NCBI GenBank assembly: GCA_964500645.1
Contig: CAZCOH010000041.1
Coordinates: forward strand, 1 to 14,240
Reading direction: 5' to 3'
DNA length: 14,240 bases
Origin: CAYFIW01 sp964500645
Lineage (GTDB): Bacteria > Chloroflexota > Dehalococcoidia > Lucifugimonadales > UBA826
A program made the translations under genes and the position numbers. This document shows, piece by piece, positions 1 to 7,403 of this stretch (within the stretch, counting starts at the first letter, position 1; every line of letters starts with the position of its first letter). Below the pieces are notes generated by a model that worked only from the letters and a program-made list of their open reading frames with translations, did not search any database and was not told the origin of the DNA.

Positions 1-388
1 GCGTTCCTGAATTTTCGACTTCAATCACTTCACCTTCAATTGAAACGACTTCCGATCCTATTACAAACTTTGAGCCTACCCGCATTCTGCGACCAGGTTT
101 CACAAGAGATCTCCACACATTTTTTTGCAACTGTGAGAGTAATAAAAGTTCTACATCATGTCCTCGTACATCTTCTTTGCCATAAAGACGAGCCGGAATA
201 ACCCTACTATCGTTAAATACCATCACATCGCCCTCTATCAAATAATCCAATAAATCGAAGAAATGACGGTGTTTAATTTCTCCAGATATTCTATCTAGAA
301 TCATTAATTTGGAATGATCTCTTGGCTCAATGGGAGTTTGTGCTATCAAAGATTCAGGTAAAAAATAATCGAAATCTGTTGTTTTCAA
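1..388 (-). CDS. queA: S-adenosylmethionine:tRNA ribosyltransferase-isomerase QueA, N-terminal part
   Basis: QueA transfers and isomerises the ribosyl moiety of S-adenosylmethionine onto 7-aminomethyl-7-deazaguanine in tRNA, giving epoxyqueuosine at wobble position 34. The visible 129 residues begin MKTTDFDYFLPESLIAQTP, followed by the family hallmarks IEPRDHSKLM and NDSRVIPARL (about residues 67-76). The frame is open at the left window edge, so roughly the last two thirds of a ~340-residue protein are missing. An in-frame ATG lies two codons upstream (394), but the Shine-Dalgarno GGAAGG (395-400) directly abuts it, whereas the TTG at 388 sits six nt downstream of that site and gives the usual family N-terminus; I therefore choose TTG. 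It is transcribed divergently from yihY. Identity is secure; start choice is inference. Confidence 0.95.
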   Translation of the reverse strand, partial: MKTTDFDYFLPESLIAQTPIEPRDHSKLMILDRISGEIKHRHFFDLLDYLIEGDVMVFNDSRVIPARLYGKEDVRGHDVELLLLSQLQKNVWRSLVKPGRRMRVGSKFVIGSEVVSIEGEVIEVENSGT

Positions 389-450
389 TATCATCCTTCC
401 GAGGACACAAAATCACTAAATATTTAAACTAGTTATCTAATAATGGTAAC

Positions 451-479
451 CAACGAAATCCAAAAATAGAAATTCGTTG
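451..479. repeat. Inverted repeat in the queA/yihY divergent intergenic region
   Basis: CAACGAA (451-457) and TTCGTTG (473-479) are perfect 7-bp arms separated by 15 nt. The repeat lies near the middle of the 150-nt divergent gap (389-538), so it could be an operator between two promoters or an mRNA hairpin. A TTGATA hexamer (478-483) partly overlaps the right arm and could be a -35 for yihY, but no convincing -10 at standard spacing was found. Nothing else is recognised in the gap. Confidence 0.4.
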
Positions 480-538
480 ATAAAATAGGTATAGCACTAT
501 GGTAAATCTAAATCACATAGAACCTGTGAAGGATATGT

Positions 539-1453
539 ATGATTCTCATCAGAATAATTCTTTTCTTGTGTGAAGCAATCAAAGATTTCACGCGAAAGAA
601 TTGCCAGTATATGGCAGCTGCTATAGCCTTCTACACTCTTTTCTCCATGTTTCCACTGGCTTTGGCGGTCATATCAGCCATAGGTTTCTTTGTAGGTCCA
701 GGTACAGAAAGAGCAGAACTTGCTAAAGACATAGCCGCCGTTCTTCCCGTATCAAGTGAACTCATTGGAACAACAATGGAAGGTATAGTCAGTGCCAGGA
801 CTATAACTGGCATCGCAAGCTTCCTAGGACTGGTGTGGACGTCTTCAGCTGCATTTGCGGCAGTACGGAAAGGTATTAATGCGGCGTGGGGGATAACAAC
901 TCCTAGAAACTTTATAAGAGAAAGACTCATAGACATCGGACTCGTTTTTGGAGCCGGTTTATTGGTGCTACTGATCTTATTCACTGCTCCAATAATAGGT
1001 GTAATCAGAGAAATAGTTGAAGTGTACGCTCCAGAAGGGGAAATACCAGGGGACTTGGTGTGGAGCCTTATCAGTAGACTTGTATCGCCGTTACTTGCAT
1101 TCTTATCAATTTTGACCCTCTACAGATGGCTCCCAAATACGAAGGTGCGGATCATATACGTTATACCGGGAGCTCTTGCAGCGGCCTTATGTTTCATAGC
1201 TGCACAGCTAATATTTATTTGGTACGTCAGTACTTTCCCAATATACAACCTTGTGTACGGTTCTGTTGGAGCCTTAATGGCTTTACTGGTCTGGATCTAT
1301 ATATCTGCATTGTTACTTCTATTCGGTGCACAAATTACTTCGATGTTACACGAATACGCTACTAATCCAAGAAGGGAAAGAGGTACGAAAGGTTTTTGGT
1401 CAGGATTCGCGAGAGTGAGAGTGAAAGTTGTTCAAATTCCTTTACGAGAGTAA
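539..1453 (+). CDS. yihY: YihY/BrkB family polytopic inner-membrane protein
   Basis: This 304-residue protein has the layout of the YihY/virulence factor BrkB family (UPF0761), whose biochemical function is not established; older databases wrongly call it ribonuclease BN. Six hydrophobic segments are visible at about 26-53, 90-112, 130-158, 178-195, 205-233 and 238-268. Family landmarks are AAAIAFYTLFSMFPL in the first helix, YRWLPNTKV (195-203) before the fifth, and NLVYGSVGALMALLVWIY followed by LLLFGAQ (237-265) in the last. The tail (from about 276) is basic and probably cytoplasmic. ATG 539 is preceded by GAAGGA (528-533) at a 5-nt spacing. The 3' end overlaps the start of htrA by 26 nt, which points to translational coupling. 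Length is normal for the family. Confidence 0.9.
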   Translation: MILIRIILFLCEAIKDFTRKNCQYMAAAIAFYTLFSMFPLALAVISAIGFFVGPGTERAELAKDIAAVLPVSSELIGTTMEGIVSARTITGIASFLGLVWTSSAAFAAVRKGINAAWGITTPRNFIRERLIDIGLVFGAGLLVLLILFTAPIIGVIREIVEVYAPEGEIPGDLVWSLISRLVSPLLAFLSILTLYRWLPNTKVRIIYVIPGALAAALCFIAAQLIFIWYVSTFPIYNLVYGSVGALMALLVWIYISALLLLFGAQITSMLHEYATNPRRERGTKGFWSGFARVRVKVVQIPLRE

Positions 1454-2540
1454 TAAATCAAGTCTACCAACCTTGGTATCTACAGCCATTTTCTCTTTAT
1501 TTATATTGGCTGGATGCACTCAGGAAACAACTTCGGAAACCTCAGTTTCCTTAACGGAGTTGGACTCCGTTAACGCTGTTAATATACAAAACGATACCTC
1601 TGCTGCTGTTAAGTCTCTACCAGATATCGCTGACATTGTAGAAACAGCAAAACCTTCAGTAGTTTCCATATCCGTTGAAATGCTATCCAAGGGACCTTTT
1701 TTCTCATTCAAAGACGAAGGATCTGGTACAGGATTCATTGTTCGAGAAGATGGCTATATAGTTACAAATTTCCACGTCGTATACGGTTCCCAAAATATAG
1801 AGGTAGCTCTAAGTGACGGCAGAACATATTCAGCAAAAATAGTTGGCTTGGATCGTTTAACTGACATCGCCGTCATTAAAATCGGGGCCGACAATTTGCC
1901 CGTGATTTTTCTAGATGATTCTGACAGGTTAAGAACTGGAGATTGGGTGATCACCGTAGGAAATGCCTTAGCTCTAAAAGGAGGTCCAAGCGTAACATTC
2001 GGAATTATTAGTGGTCTCGGTCGCACTATTAGAACCTCTGGAGGAGATCTCTACGACATGATCCAGACCGACGCAGCAATCAATCAAGGTAATAGCGGGG
2101 GACCATTATTAAACCTAGACGGGAAAGTCATAGGAATTAATACTGCTGTTCATAGTCAGGCACAAGGCATAGGTTTTGCCGTATCATCAAATATAGCTCA
2201 ACCAATAATAGAAAGCCTTACGAATAAAGGGAAAGTCGAGAGACCATTAATAGGTCTAAGTGGCGTTACCTCAAGCTCAGCTATAGCATTCCGGTACGAT
2301 CTTGGAATATCTGAAGGTGTACTTGTGACATATGTGCAAGAAGATGGTCCTGCTGACAAAGCTGGAATAAAAGTCATGGACGTTATAAATGGTATAGATG
2401 GTATTAGAATCAAAGATATGGCCGAGTTTCTAAGTATTCTTTGGAGTTATAAAGCTGGCGATACCGTGGCCGTAGAATACATATCTAGCAGATCCCCTAA
2501 CACCAGCCTTGTTACCCTTACAGAGAGGACTGACCCATAG
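1428..2540 (+). CDS. htrA: HtrA/DegP-family serine protease, predicted lipoprotein, with one PDZ domain
   Basis: A trypsin-like envelope protease of the HtrA/DegS type that degrades or senses misfolded exported proteins. The N-terminus carries a hydrophobic stretch ending in a lipobox LAGC (27-30), predicting lipid attachment at Cys30 and an extracytoplasmic location; a Ser/Thr-rich linker follows to about 65. The catalytic triad is visible: His116 in TNFHVV, Asp146 in RLTDIAVIKI, Ser223 in GNSGGP. A single C-terminal PDZ domain occupies about 272-368. Total length is 370 residues, as expected for one-PDZ members. The start is TTG at 1428: a stop codon (TGA, 1422-1424) lies two codons upstream in frame and no other start precedes the signal sequence. 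The purine-rich GAGAG tract just upstream, inside yihY, may act as ribosome-binding site. The 3' end overlaps menG (opposite strand) by 23 nt. Confidence 0.93.
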   Translation: MFKFLYESNKSSLPTLVSTAIFSLFILAGCTQETTSETSVSLTELDSVNAVNIQNDTSAAVKSLPDIADIVETAKPSVVSISVEMLSKGPFFSFKDEGSGTGFIVREDGYIVTNFHVVYGSQNIEVALSDGRTYSAKIVGLDRLTDIAVIKIGADNLPVIFLDDSDRLRTGDWVITVGNALALKGGPSVTFGIISGLGRTIRTSGGDLYDMIQTDAAINQGNSGGPLLNLDGKVIGINTAVHSQAQGIGFAVSSNIAQPIIESLTNKGKVERPLIGLSGVTSSSAIAFRYDLGISEGVLVTYVQEDGPADKAGIKVMDVINGIDGIRIKDMAEFLSILWSYKAGDTVAVEYISSRSPNTSLVTLTERTDP

Positions 2541-3261
2541 TAATATCTGGAACAGTTCCAGACACGATCGCCATTGATCCGAATGCAAATTGTGAAACAT
2601 ATACGTCCTCTAACCCACATCCTTCCATTTGAGAGGACAATTCAACTGAAGTCATAAACCCTTGAACAGATTCGGGCAAATAAGAATATGCCGCCTTCTC
2701 TCCAGCAAACATGGCCCCCAAAATAGGGGTGACGTTACAAAAATACAGAGGGAAAAACCTAGACATAATCTTGCCTCTTGGCTTGACGATTTCTAATACA
2801 ACAACCTTGCCACCAGGTTTTACGACCCTTTTAATCTCTGCCAGCGCACGGGGAAGATCTACAAAATTTCTAACCCCAAACCCAATAGTCGCACAGATAA
2901 ACGAATCTGTATTGAAAGGCATACTGTGAGCATCACTGACAACAGGATAAAATTTAGTTTCTAGAGAATTATTTGATGCTTTCACTACACCAACATTTAA
3001 CATTTCCCTAGAGAAATCTGCGGCAACTACTGAAGATACTTCTTGTTTTTTGCATAGTTCAAAAGAAATGTCTCCAGTACCCGCAGCTACATCTAGAGCT
3101 ATCCCACTTAAATTACCAACGGCATGGTTAACTGCTTTCTTCTTCCAACTGTGATGCCTGCCCAGCGTCATAATTGTATTTAGAGAATCGTAGCGGGTAG
3201 ATATACGGTCAAACATACGGGTAACGTACTTTGAACGTTCTTGCCCTTTTAACTGTGCCAA
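2518..3261 (-). CDS. menG: Demethylmenaquinone methyltransferase (MenG/UbiE family)
   Basis: A class I SAM-dependent methyltransferase acting in the last step of menaquinone synthesis (C-methylation of demethylmenaquinone); in ubiquinone makers the same family methylates a benzoquinone intermediate. The 247-residue protein shows the family signatures in order: YDSLNTIMTLGRHHSWK (24-40), SAM-binding motif I LDVAAGTGD (56-64), RNFVDLPRALAEIKRVVKPGG (131-151) and YSYLPESVQGF (192-202). The start is TTG at 3261, because a TAA lies two codons upstream and the first internal Met (16) would cut into the conserved MFDRISTRYD segment. Its first 13 nt overlap the end of nnr, and no strong Shine-Dalgarno is visible, so translational coupling is likely. 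Whether the substrate is menaquinone rather than ubiquinone is inferred from the suspected taxon only. Confidence 0.93.
   Translation of the reverse strand: MAQLKGQERSKYVTRMFDRISTRYDSLNTIMTLGRHHSWKKKAVNHAVGNLSGIALDVAAGTGDISFELCKKQEVSSVVAADFSREMLNVGVVKASNNSLETKFYPVVSDAHSMPFNTDSFICATIGFGVRNFVDLPRALAEIKRVVKPGGKVVVLEIVKPRGKIMSRFFPLYFCNVTPILGAMFAGEKAAYSYLPESVQGFMTSVELSSQMEGCGLEDVYVSQFAFGSMAIVSGTVPDITMGQSSL
2546..2562. repeat. 17-bp palindrome just downstream of the htrA stop
   Basis: TCTGGAAC (2546-2553), a central A, then GTTCCAGA (2555-2562) form a perfect 8+1+8 palindrome, six nt after the htrA stop codon (2538-2540) and inside the last codons of menG on the other strand. It could fold as a short 3' hairpin protecting the htrA mRNA. 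No run of T follows on either strand, so an intrinsic terminator is not supported. Confidence 0.4.
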
Positions 3262-4823
3262 AACTTATCACTCTGTGTATTTTTTATAAATCCCAAACTT
3301 TGAGAGAGTTCAGATGCGATCTCAGTGGCAAGCGCAGAGGGGTAACCATTCCTCTCTGAAACAATTTGGCCTGAAACAGAATGTAGATATACTCCCAATA
3401 CTGATGCATCTTCCAGTGTCATTCCCTGGGCAATAAATCCAGCAATCGTCCCGGCCAGAACGTCTCCAGTTCCAGCGCTAGCCAACGCTGGATTAGAGAC
3501 ATCGTTCACCCATACAGTTCCATTTGGTGTAGAAATTATTGTGTTCGCCCCTTTCAGTACCACGATTTTGTTCCATTTTTGAGCGTAAGTCCTGGTTATT
3601 TCTAGCCTGTCGGATTGAACACTGGTAGTAGATAATCCGGTCAATTTCGACATCTCGCCTGGATGAGGTGTCAAAACAGTATTTTCTTGTAATCTTTCCC
3701 ACCATCCTGAAAACCCAGAAAGAAGATTTAAGGCATCTGCATCTACAACCAGTGGAGGCAAATTAGACGAAGACAACAGTAATGAATCTACAAGGATACG
3801 AGTTTGGCGTGACAAGCCAAGACCACAACCTACCAGCATTGAAGAATAAGATTCCATGGAGTCCAAGATTAATCTCGCTGACCGCCACCCGTCTTCAAGT
3901 TCATAATTTTTTTCATTAAGTGGTATTAATGTACATTCCGGAATTTGTTGATTTACAGAATCAGCAACTGATCTTGGGGCCGAGCAAGTTACCAATCCAG
4001 CGCCAACCTTTAAAGCAGCTCTAGCAGCTAATGCGGGAGCACCCCTGTAACTGTCCGAACCACCAACAACCATAGTTTTCCCGAAAGTACCTTTATTAGC
4101 ATCCAATGGACGCTTTGGAATCAATGAACAAATATATTCCGGATGAATTAAATTCGTTTTAAGTTCACTTCCAATTCCTTCAGGTATTCCTATATCAATT
4201 ACCTTTACCCGACCAGACGAAACTGAACCTGGGTAAGTGAAGTTCCCAATTTTGGGAAACCCTAGAGCCATAGTCACATCTGGAATAAGTGTATGCGGAT
4301 CAACTGAACCAGTTTTGGGGTCCAAACCAGTTGGAGTATCTACGGCTACAATCCTTGCTTCTTTAGCAATGAATTCTTTGACATAGGACAAATATGTTGT
4401 GAATGGATCTGACAATCCCCGAGACACACCTGTCCCTAAAACTGCATCAATCAACAAATGCGTTGAAGAAACTAAACCTCGAAAATACTCGCGGGTATTA
4501 TCGACTTTAGACATAGCAATAACATCCACACCACTCTCCACAGCATCCTTTATCCATTCATCACTCAATCTAGTGGTAAACAACAACGCGGTAACATTCC
4601 CGCCCATATTTGATAGGTGCCTCGAGGCTATTAGGCCGTCCGTGCCATTGTTACCGGAACCGATTAACACCAATATATTCATACCGCTTGGTGTGCCAAA
4701 TTCCTTGGTAATTGCATCTACTATTCCATTACCCGCGTTTTGTAGCAGATCGGAGTTCGATACACCTTGGTCCATACTCTGGGCTTCTATATCACCCATT
4801 TCTTCCGGGGTAACAATTTTCAT
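3249..4823 (-). CDS. nnr: Bifunctional NAD(P)HX repair enzyme (NAD(P)H-hydrate epimerase and ADP/ATP-dependent dehydratase)
   Basis: This 524-residue protein fuses two domains that repair hydrated NADH/NADPH. The N-terminal epimerase (YjeF_N/NnrE, about 1-210) shows GSGNNGTDGLIASRHL (from about 55) and VDTPTGLD with the likely catalytic Asp162; family members usually have NNGGDG where this one has NNGTDG. The C-terminal ribokinase-like dehydratase (NnrD/CARKD, about 240-515) shows KGTFGK (244-249), TPHPGEM (385-391) and SAGTGDVLAG (449-458) with the predicted catalytic Asp453. I start at ATG 4823 because GGAG (4831-4834) sits seven nt upstream and MKIVTPEEM matches the family; a longer TTG reading from 4844 would put that ribosome-binding site inside the gene. 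It lies 59 nt after the DtxR-family gene and overlaps menG by 13 nt. Confidence 0.94.
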   Translation of the reverse strand: MKIVTPEEMGDIEAQSMDQGVSNSDLLQNAGNGIVDAITKEFGTPSGMNILVLIGSGNNGTDGLIASRHLSNMGGNVTALLFTTRLSDEWIKDAVESGVDVIAMSKVDNTREYFRGLVSSTHLLIDAVLGTGVSRGLSDPFTTYLSYVKEFIAKEARIVAVDTPTGLDPKTGSVDPHTLIPDVTMALGFPKIGNFTYPGSVSSGRVKVIDIGIPEGIGSELKTNLIHPEYICSLIPKRPLDANKGTFGKTMVVGGSDSYRGAPALAARAALKVGAGLVTCSAPRSVADSVNQQIPECTLIPLNEKNYELEDGWRSARLILDSMESYSSMLVGCGLGLSRQTRILVDSLLLSSSNLPPLVVDADALNLLSGFSGWWERLQENTVLTPHPGEMSKLTGLSTTSVQSDRLEITRTYAQKWNKIVVLKGANTIISTPNGTVWVNDVSNPALASAGTGDVLAGTIAGFIAQGMTLEDASVLGVYLHSVSGQIVSERNGYPSALATEIASELSQSLGFIKNTQSDKFWHS

Positions 4824-4841
4824 AGAAGAACTCCATAGTCG

Positions 4842-4858
4842 CAAATTAGAGTAATTTG
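4842..4858. repeat. 17-bp AT-rich palindrome between the DtxR-family gene and nnr
   Basis: CAAATTA (4842-4848), GAG, TAATTTG (4852-4858) is a perfect 7-bp inverted repeat with a 3-nt centre, 18 nt upstream of the nnr start codon and just ahead of its GGAG ribosome-binding site. It could be an mRNA hairpin or a protein-binding site. AT-rich palindromes are common in such DNA, so function is unproven. Confidence 0.4.
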
Positions 4859-4882
4859 GATTGAGATTTTAGATCACTTTTC

Positions 4883-5611
4883 TTATGAAAGTCGAACCCA
4901 TATGATTGTTGCAACTTTAATACTGAAAACAAGATCCCCATTATCAGTTGCAACCGTAATCACTCCTCGGGCTCTCGACGCATCAACTATCTCTATGGAC
5001 TTTTCAGGCATAAAGTTATTATCAACAAAATAACTCAGCAGCTCTGTATCATCTTCTGGAATTCTGTCTACTATATATTTTTTCGAAACATCAGCGTCAC
5101 TTAGTCTTACCAAATTAGAAGTTGGTTTATAAGAACTCCCGGGAATTGGGTGGCCAAAAGGACAAGTTGTTGGATTTCCAAGAACCTCTACAATTTTCGA
5201 TTCCAAATAAGGTGAAACAGCGTGTTCCAGCCTATGGGCCTCTTCATGAGCTCTTTTGAGATCAACATTTAGGATATCTACCGCCAACCTCTCAGCCAGA
5301 CGATGACGCCTAACCATACTCTCTGCGGAAGTTCTACCTTCTTTTGTTAGAGAGACTTCCTTACTGGGAGTTAGAGTAACCAGTCTTTCCTTGATCATAC
5401 GCCTGATCATGGCACTGACAGATGGAAGAGAAGTACCTAAGCCTTCAGCCGTTGGCAAACTTTTGAAATGCTCTGAGAGTTGAGCAGGGGTTACTCTTAT
5501 TTCTTGTTCTTGTAATCTTAAAATTGACAGAAGGTAGTTTTCCATAGCCATGGAAAGTCGATTCTCTTTACCATGGTATCCTACATCCTCACTACCAACT
5601 TCTGTGGACAA
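4883..5611 (-). CDS. DtxR/MntR-family metal-dependent transcriptional regulator
   Basis: A metal-responsive repressor-type regulator of 242 residues. An N-terminal winged helix (about 21-92) contains the recognition-helix region LPSVSAMIRRMIKERLV; it is preceded by an extra segment SLPTAEGLGTS (51-61) longer than the usual turn. The dimerisation/metal domain has RRHRLAERLAVDIL (101-114), AHEEAHRLEH (121-130) and NPTTCPFGHPIPG (146-158), the family hallmark. The C-terminus (about 164-242) looks like an SH3/FeoA-type domain. Relative to diphtheria DtxR, Met10 aligns with Asn25 and Cys102 with His126, while His79, Glu83, His98, Glu105 and His106 have counterparts His103, Glu107, His122, Glu129 and His130. 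Iron versus manganese specificity cannot be read. TTG 5611 has GGAG at a 9-nt spacing; ATG at residues 21 or 23 is an alternative start. It follows rpsI by 63 nt. Confidence 0.9.
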   Translation of the reverse strand: MSTEVGSEDVGYHGKENRLSMAMENYLLSILRLQEQEIRVTPAQLSEHFKSLPTAEGLGTSLPSVSAMIRRMIKERLVTLTPSKEVSLTKEGRTSAESMVRRHRLAERLAVDILNVDLKRAHEEAHRLEHAVSPYLESKIVEVLGNPTTCPFGHPIPGSSYKPTSNLVRLSDADVSKKYIVDRIPEDDTELLSYFVDNNFMPEKSIEIVDASRARGVITVATDNGDLVFSIKVATIIWVRLS

Positions 5612-5662
5612 TATTTACGTCTCCAAATCACCAAACTAATAAACTCATGCTAGTTCCATATT

Positions 5663-5682
5663 AAAGGTAAGATACTACCTTT
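5663..5682. repeat. Inverted repeat across the rpsI stop, upstream of the DtxR-family gene
   Basis: AAAGGTA (5663-5669) and TACCTTT (5676-5682) are perfect 7-bp arms around a 6-nt spacer. The repeat covers the rpsI stop codon (5675-5677) and lies about 52 nt upstream of the chosen TTG start of the metal regulator. Its size and position fit either an autoregulatory operator or a read-through-modulating hairpin. No T run follows on the minus strand, so it is not a standard terminator. Confidence 0.4.
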
Positions 5683-6073
5683 TGGTGTACTGCTTCGCTT
5701 TTCTAGCCCTTTTCAAGCCTGGTTTTTTACGTTCCTTAACTCTCGCATCCCTAGTTAGCAATCCTGCTTTCTTAAGTTCAGGTCGATATCTACCCTCTTC
5801 AATCTCTGCAAGAGCACGGGCTATTCCGTGTCTCAGCGCTCCGGCTCTTCCATTCACCCCTCCTCCTGAAACTTTGGCTACAACACGAAATTTTCCTTGC
5901 GTATTGGTAACCGTAAAGGGTTCGTTCACAATCTGTTGCCAGATACTATACGGAAAGGCGTCCTCCATAAGTTTCTCATCGACTACTATGGGCCCTGAGT
6001 CCGAATATAACCTAACTTGAGCCACGGCTGTCTTTCGCCTTCCAACCGCATAAGTGTAACGTTGGTCCACCAC
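5675..6073 (-). CDS. rpsI: 30S ribosomal protein uS9
   Basis: uS9 binds the head of the 30S subunit, and its C-terminal tail reaches the P-site tRNA. The 132-residue sequence shows the N-terminal signature AVGRRKTAVAQVRLY, the central VSGGGVNGRAGALRHGIARAL and the basic tail ending QYTKR, in which the terminal Lys-Arg is the conserved tRNA-contacting end. Length is typical. The start is GTG at 6073, with AGGAG (6081-6085) seven nt upstream; this yields the family-like MVDQRYTYAVGRRK. It lies 22 nt after rplM, the usual pairing. The stop codon falls within an inverted repeat described separately. Confidence 0.98.
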   Translation of the reverse strand: MVDQRYTYAVGRRKTAVAQVRLYSDSGPIVVDEKLMEDAFPYSIWQQIVNEPFTVTNTQGKFRVVAKVSGGGVNGRAGALRHGIARALAEIEEGRYRPELKKAGLLTRDARVKERKKPGLKRARKAKQYTKR

Positions 6074-6095
6074 TGAATTTCTCCTAATAACCTAT

Positions 6096-6551
6096 CTATT
6101 TAGAGTCGTTATTTGTAATTTCTGAAGCTGATACTTGAGCTTGATGTGGATGCGAATCTCCAGAATATATCTTCAGTCTTCTCAGCATCCTTCTACCTGG
6201 AATGTTTTTCGGTAACATCCCTTTCACTGACTGCTTCAATACTCGTTCAGGATGACTTTCAAGCATTTCCTTCAAGCTACTTTCTTTAAGTCCCCCATGA
6301 TACCCACTGTGGCGATAATATTTTTTCTGCTCTAACTTAGCACCGGTAACCGCTATCTTCTCAGCATTCACCACAATCACATAGTCTCCCGTATTTACAT
6401 AAGGAACATATGCCGGTCTGTGCTTACCTTGCAATAAAGATGCTATCTCAGTACTTAACCGCCCTAACGTTTTTCCATCCGCATCAATAACATGCCATTC
6501 CGGATGGAGTTCAGACATTTTTGGCTGATACATTTTCTGCCTAATTGCCAT
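6096..6551 (-). CDS. rplM: 50S ribosomal protein uL13
   Basis: uL13 is an early-assembling 50S protein that binds 23S rRNA. Of 151 residues, the diagnostic segments are WHVIDADGKTLGRLSTEIA, GKHRPAYVPYVNTGDYVIVVN and SVKGMLPKNIPGRRMLRRLKIY. I start at ATG 6551, which has AGAGG at a 9-nt spacing (6561-6565); the TTG two codons upstream (6557) would leave only three nt. The N-terminus runs about six residues longer than the common MKTYxPK start before joining the family consensus at MYQPK, so Met7 is a possible alternative. It follows truA by 59 nt and precedes rpsI, forming the usual rplM-rpsI pair. A tandem direct repeat CTATTAAA (6567-6574 and 6577-6584) lies in the gap upstream. Confidence 0.97.
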   Translation of the reverse strand: MAIRQKMYQPKMSELHPEWHVIDADGKTLGRLSTEIASLLQGKHRPAYVPYVNTGDYVIVVNAEKIAVTGAKLEQKKYYRHSGYHGGLKESSLKEMLESHPERVLKQSVKGMLPKNIPGRRMLRRLKIYSGDSHPHQAQVSASEITNNDSK

Positions 6552-6610
6552 TTTCAATAACCTCTACTATTAAATCCTATTAAAGAACCTTCAAATATAT
6601 ACTAATCAAA

Positions 6611-7390
6611 TTAGCTTCCATTGGGATAAGTATCTAAAAAATATCCGCTTTCCGGATACTTAACTTTCACCAGACACAACCCTCTAGCAGGTAGTGAATG
6701 TGCTACCTCATTACTATTATTATTTAGTAAATCCCTTAAGCTCTCCAAGGACAATAATCCTTTTCCTAAATCCACCAAAGCTCCCACCATTCGACGAACC
6801 TGATGAGGTAAAAACGCGTTCCCCTCAACCATGTATACCAATTTATCTCCAGTTTTTTTTATCTCTGACTTCGTGATTTCTCTACTGGTTGACAATATAT
6901 TTGTATTTCCAAGACCCGCAAATAAACTGAAGTCGTGTACCCCCAAAAACATTCGAGCCCCCAATTCCATCACACTCAGGTCCAAATGTTTTTTAATACG
7001 AGTCTCAAATCTCCTATTAAGTGGAGATCCGAAAGCAGAATTTATTATCCTATACTTATAGACCCTTGCTATCGCATCCTTCCTTGGATGAAACGTTTCC
7101 TTGGTTACCCACGTTCTTTTCACTTGGATATCCTCTGGTAAATGATAATTTAACCCATTCAAAATGGTTTTAAGGCCAACATCACCCGAAGAATTAAATG
7201 CCACTACCTGCCCAGTCGCATGAACGCCAGCATCCGTTCTACCTGCAGCATTAACCCTCACAAATTTCCCTGTAAGACACTTTATTGAATTTTCAATCTC
7301 CCCCTGTACAGTCGAAACACCGGGTTGATACTGATACCCATGGTATTCCGTTCCTTCATATTCTATTTCCAATGCTATTTTTTCAGTCAT
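6611..7390 (-). CDS. truA: tRNA pseudouridine(38-40) synthase TruA
   Basis: TruA converts uridines 38, 39 and 40 of the tRNA anticodon stem-loop to pseudouridine. The 259-residue protein carries the catalytic motif GRTDAGVHATGQV with nucleophile Asp53, plus FHPRKDAIARVYKYRI, the conserved FLPHQVRRMVGALV and a closing PARGLCLVKVKY segment. Length is normal. ATG 7390 is the only sensible start; upstream there is just GGTGA almost adjacent to the ATG, so ribosome binding looks poor and expression may depend on coupling or on the hairpin in the 41-nt gap after rplQ. truA next to rplQ and rplM is the common arrangement in many bacteria. Confidence 0.97.
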   Translation of the reverse strand: MTEKIALEIEYEGTEYHGYQYQPGVSTVQGEIENSIKCLTGKFVRVNAAGRTDAGVHATGQVVAFNSSGDVGLKTILNGLNYHLPEDIQVKRTWVTKETFHPRKDAIARVYKYRIINSAFGSPLNRRFETRIKKHLDLSVMELGARMFLGVHDFSLFAGLGNTNILSTSREITKSEIKKTGDKLVYMVEGNAFLPHQVRRMVGALVDLGKGLLSLESLRDLLNNNSNEVAHSLPARGLCLVKVKYPESGYFLDTYPNGS

Positions 7391-7403
7391 TTCACCGGAA
7401 TGT

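Noticed and set aside
539..1453. Annotation as ribonuclease BN
   Set aside because: The YihY/BrkB family was historically given this name, but the nuclease is a different protein; this one is a polytopic membrane protein without nuclease motifs.
4399..4854. Open frame of 151 codons on the plus strand
   Set aside because: It lies antisense within nnr, whose two domains and catalytic motifs are intact; the plus-strand translation shows no family features.
5663..5682. Intrinsic terminator after rpsI
   Set aside because: The stem is AT-rich and is followed on the minus strand by AATATGG, with no T run, so factor-independent termination is unlikely.
6567..6584. Tandem CTATTAAA direct repeat in the truA-rplM gap as a promoter
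   Set aside because: The -10-like TAATAG matches poorly and no good -35 stands at proper spacing; short repeats of this kind are expected in AT-rich gaps.
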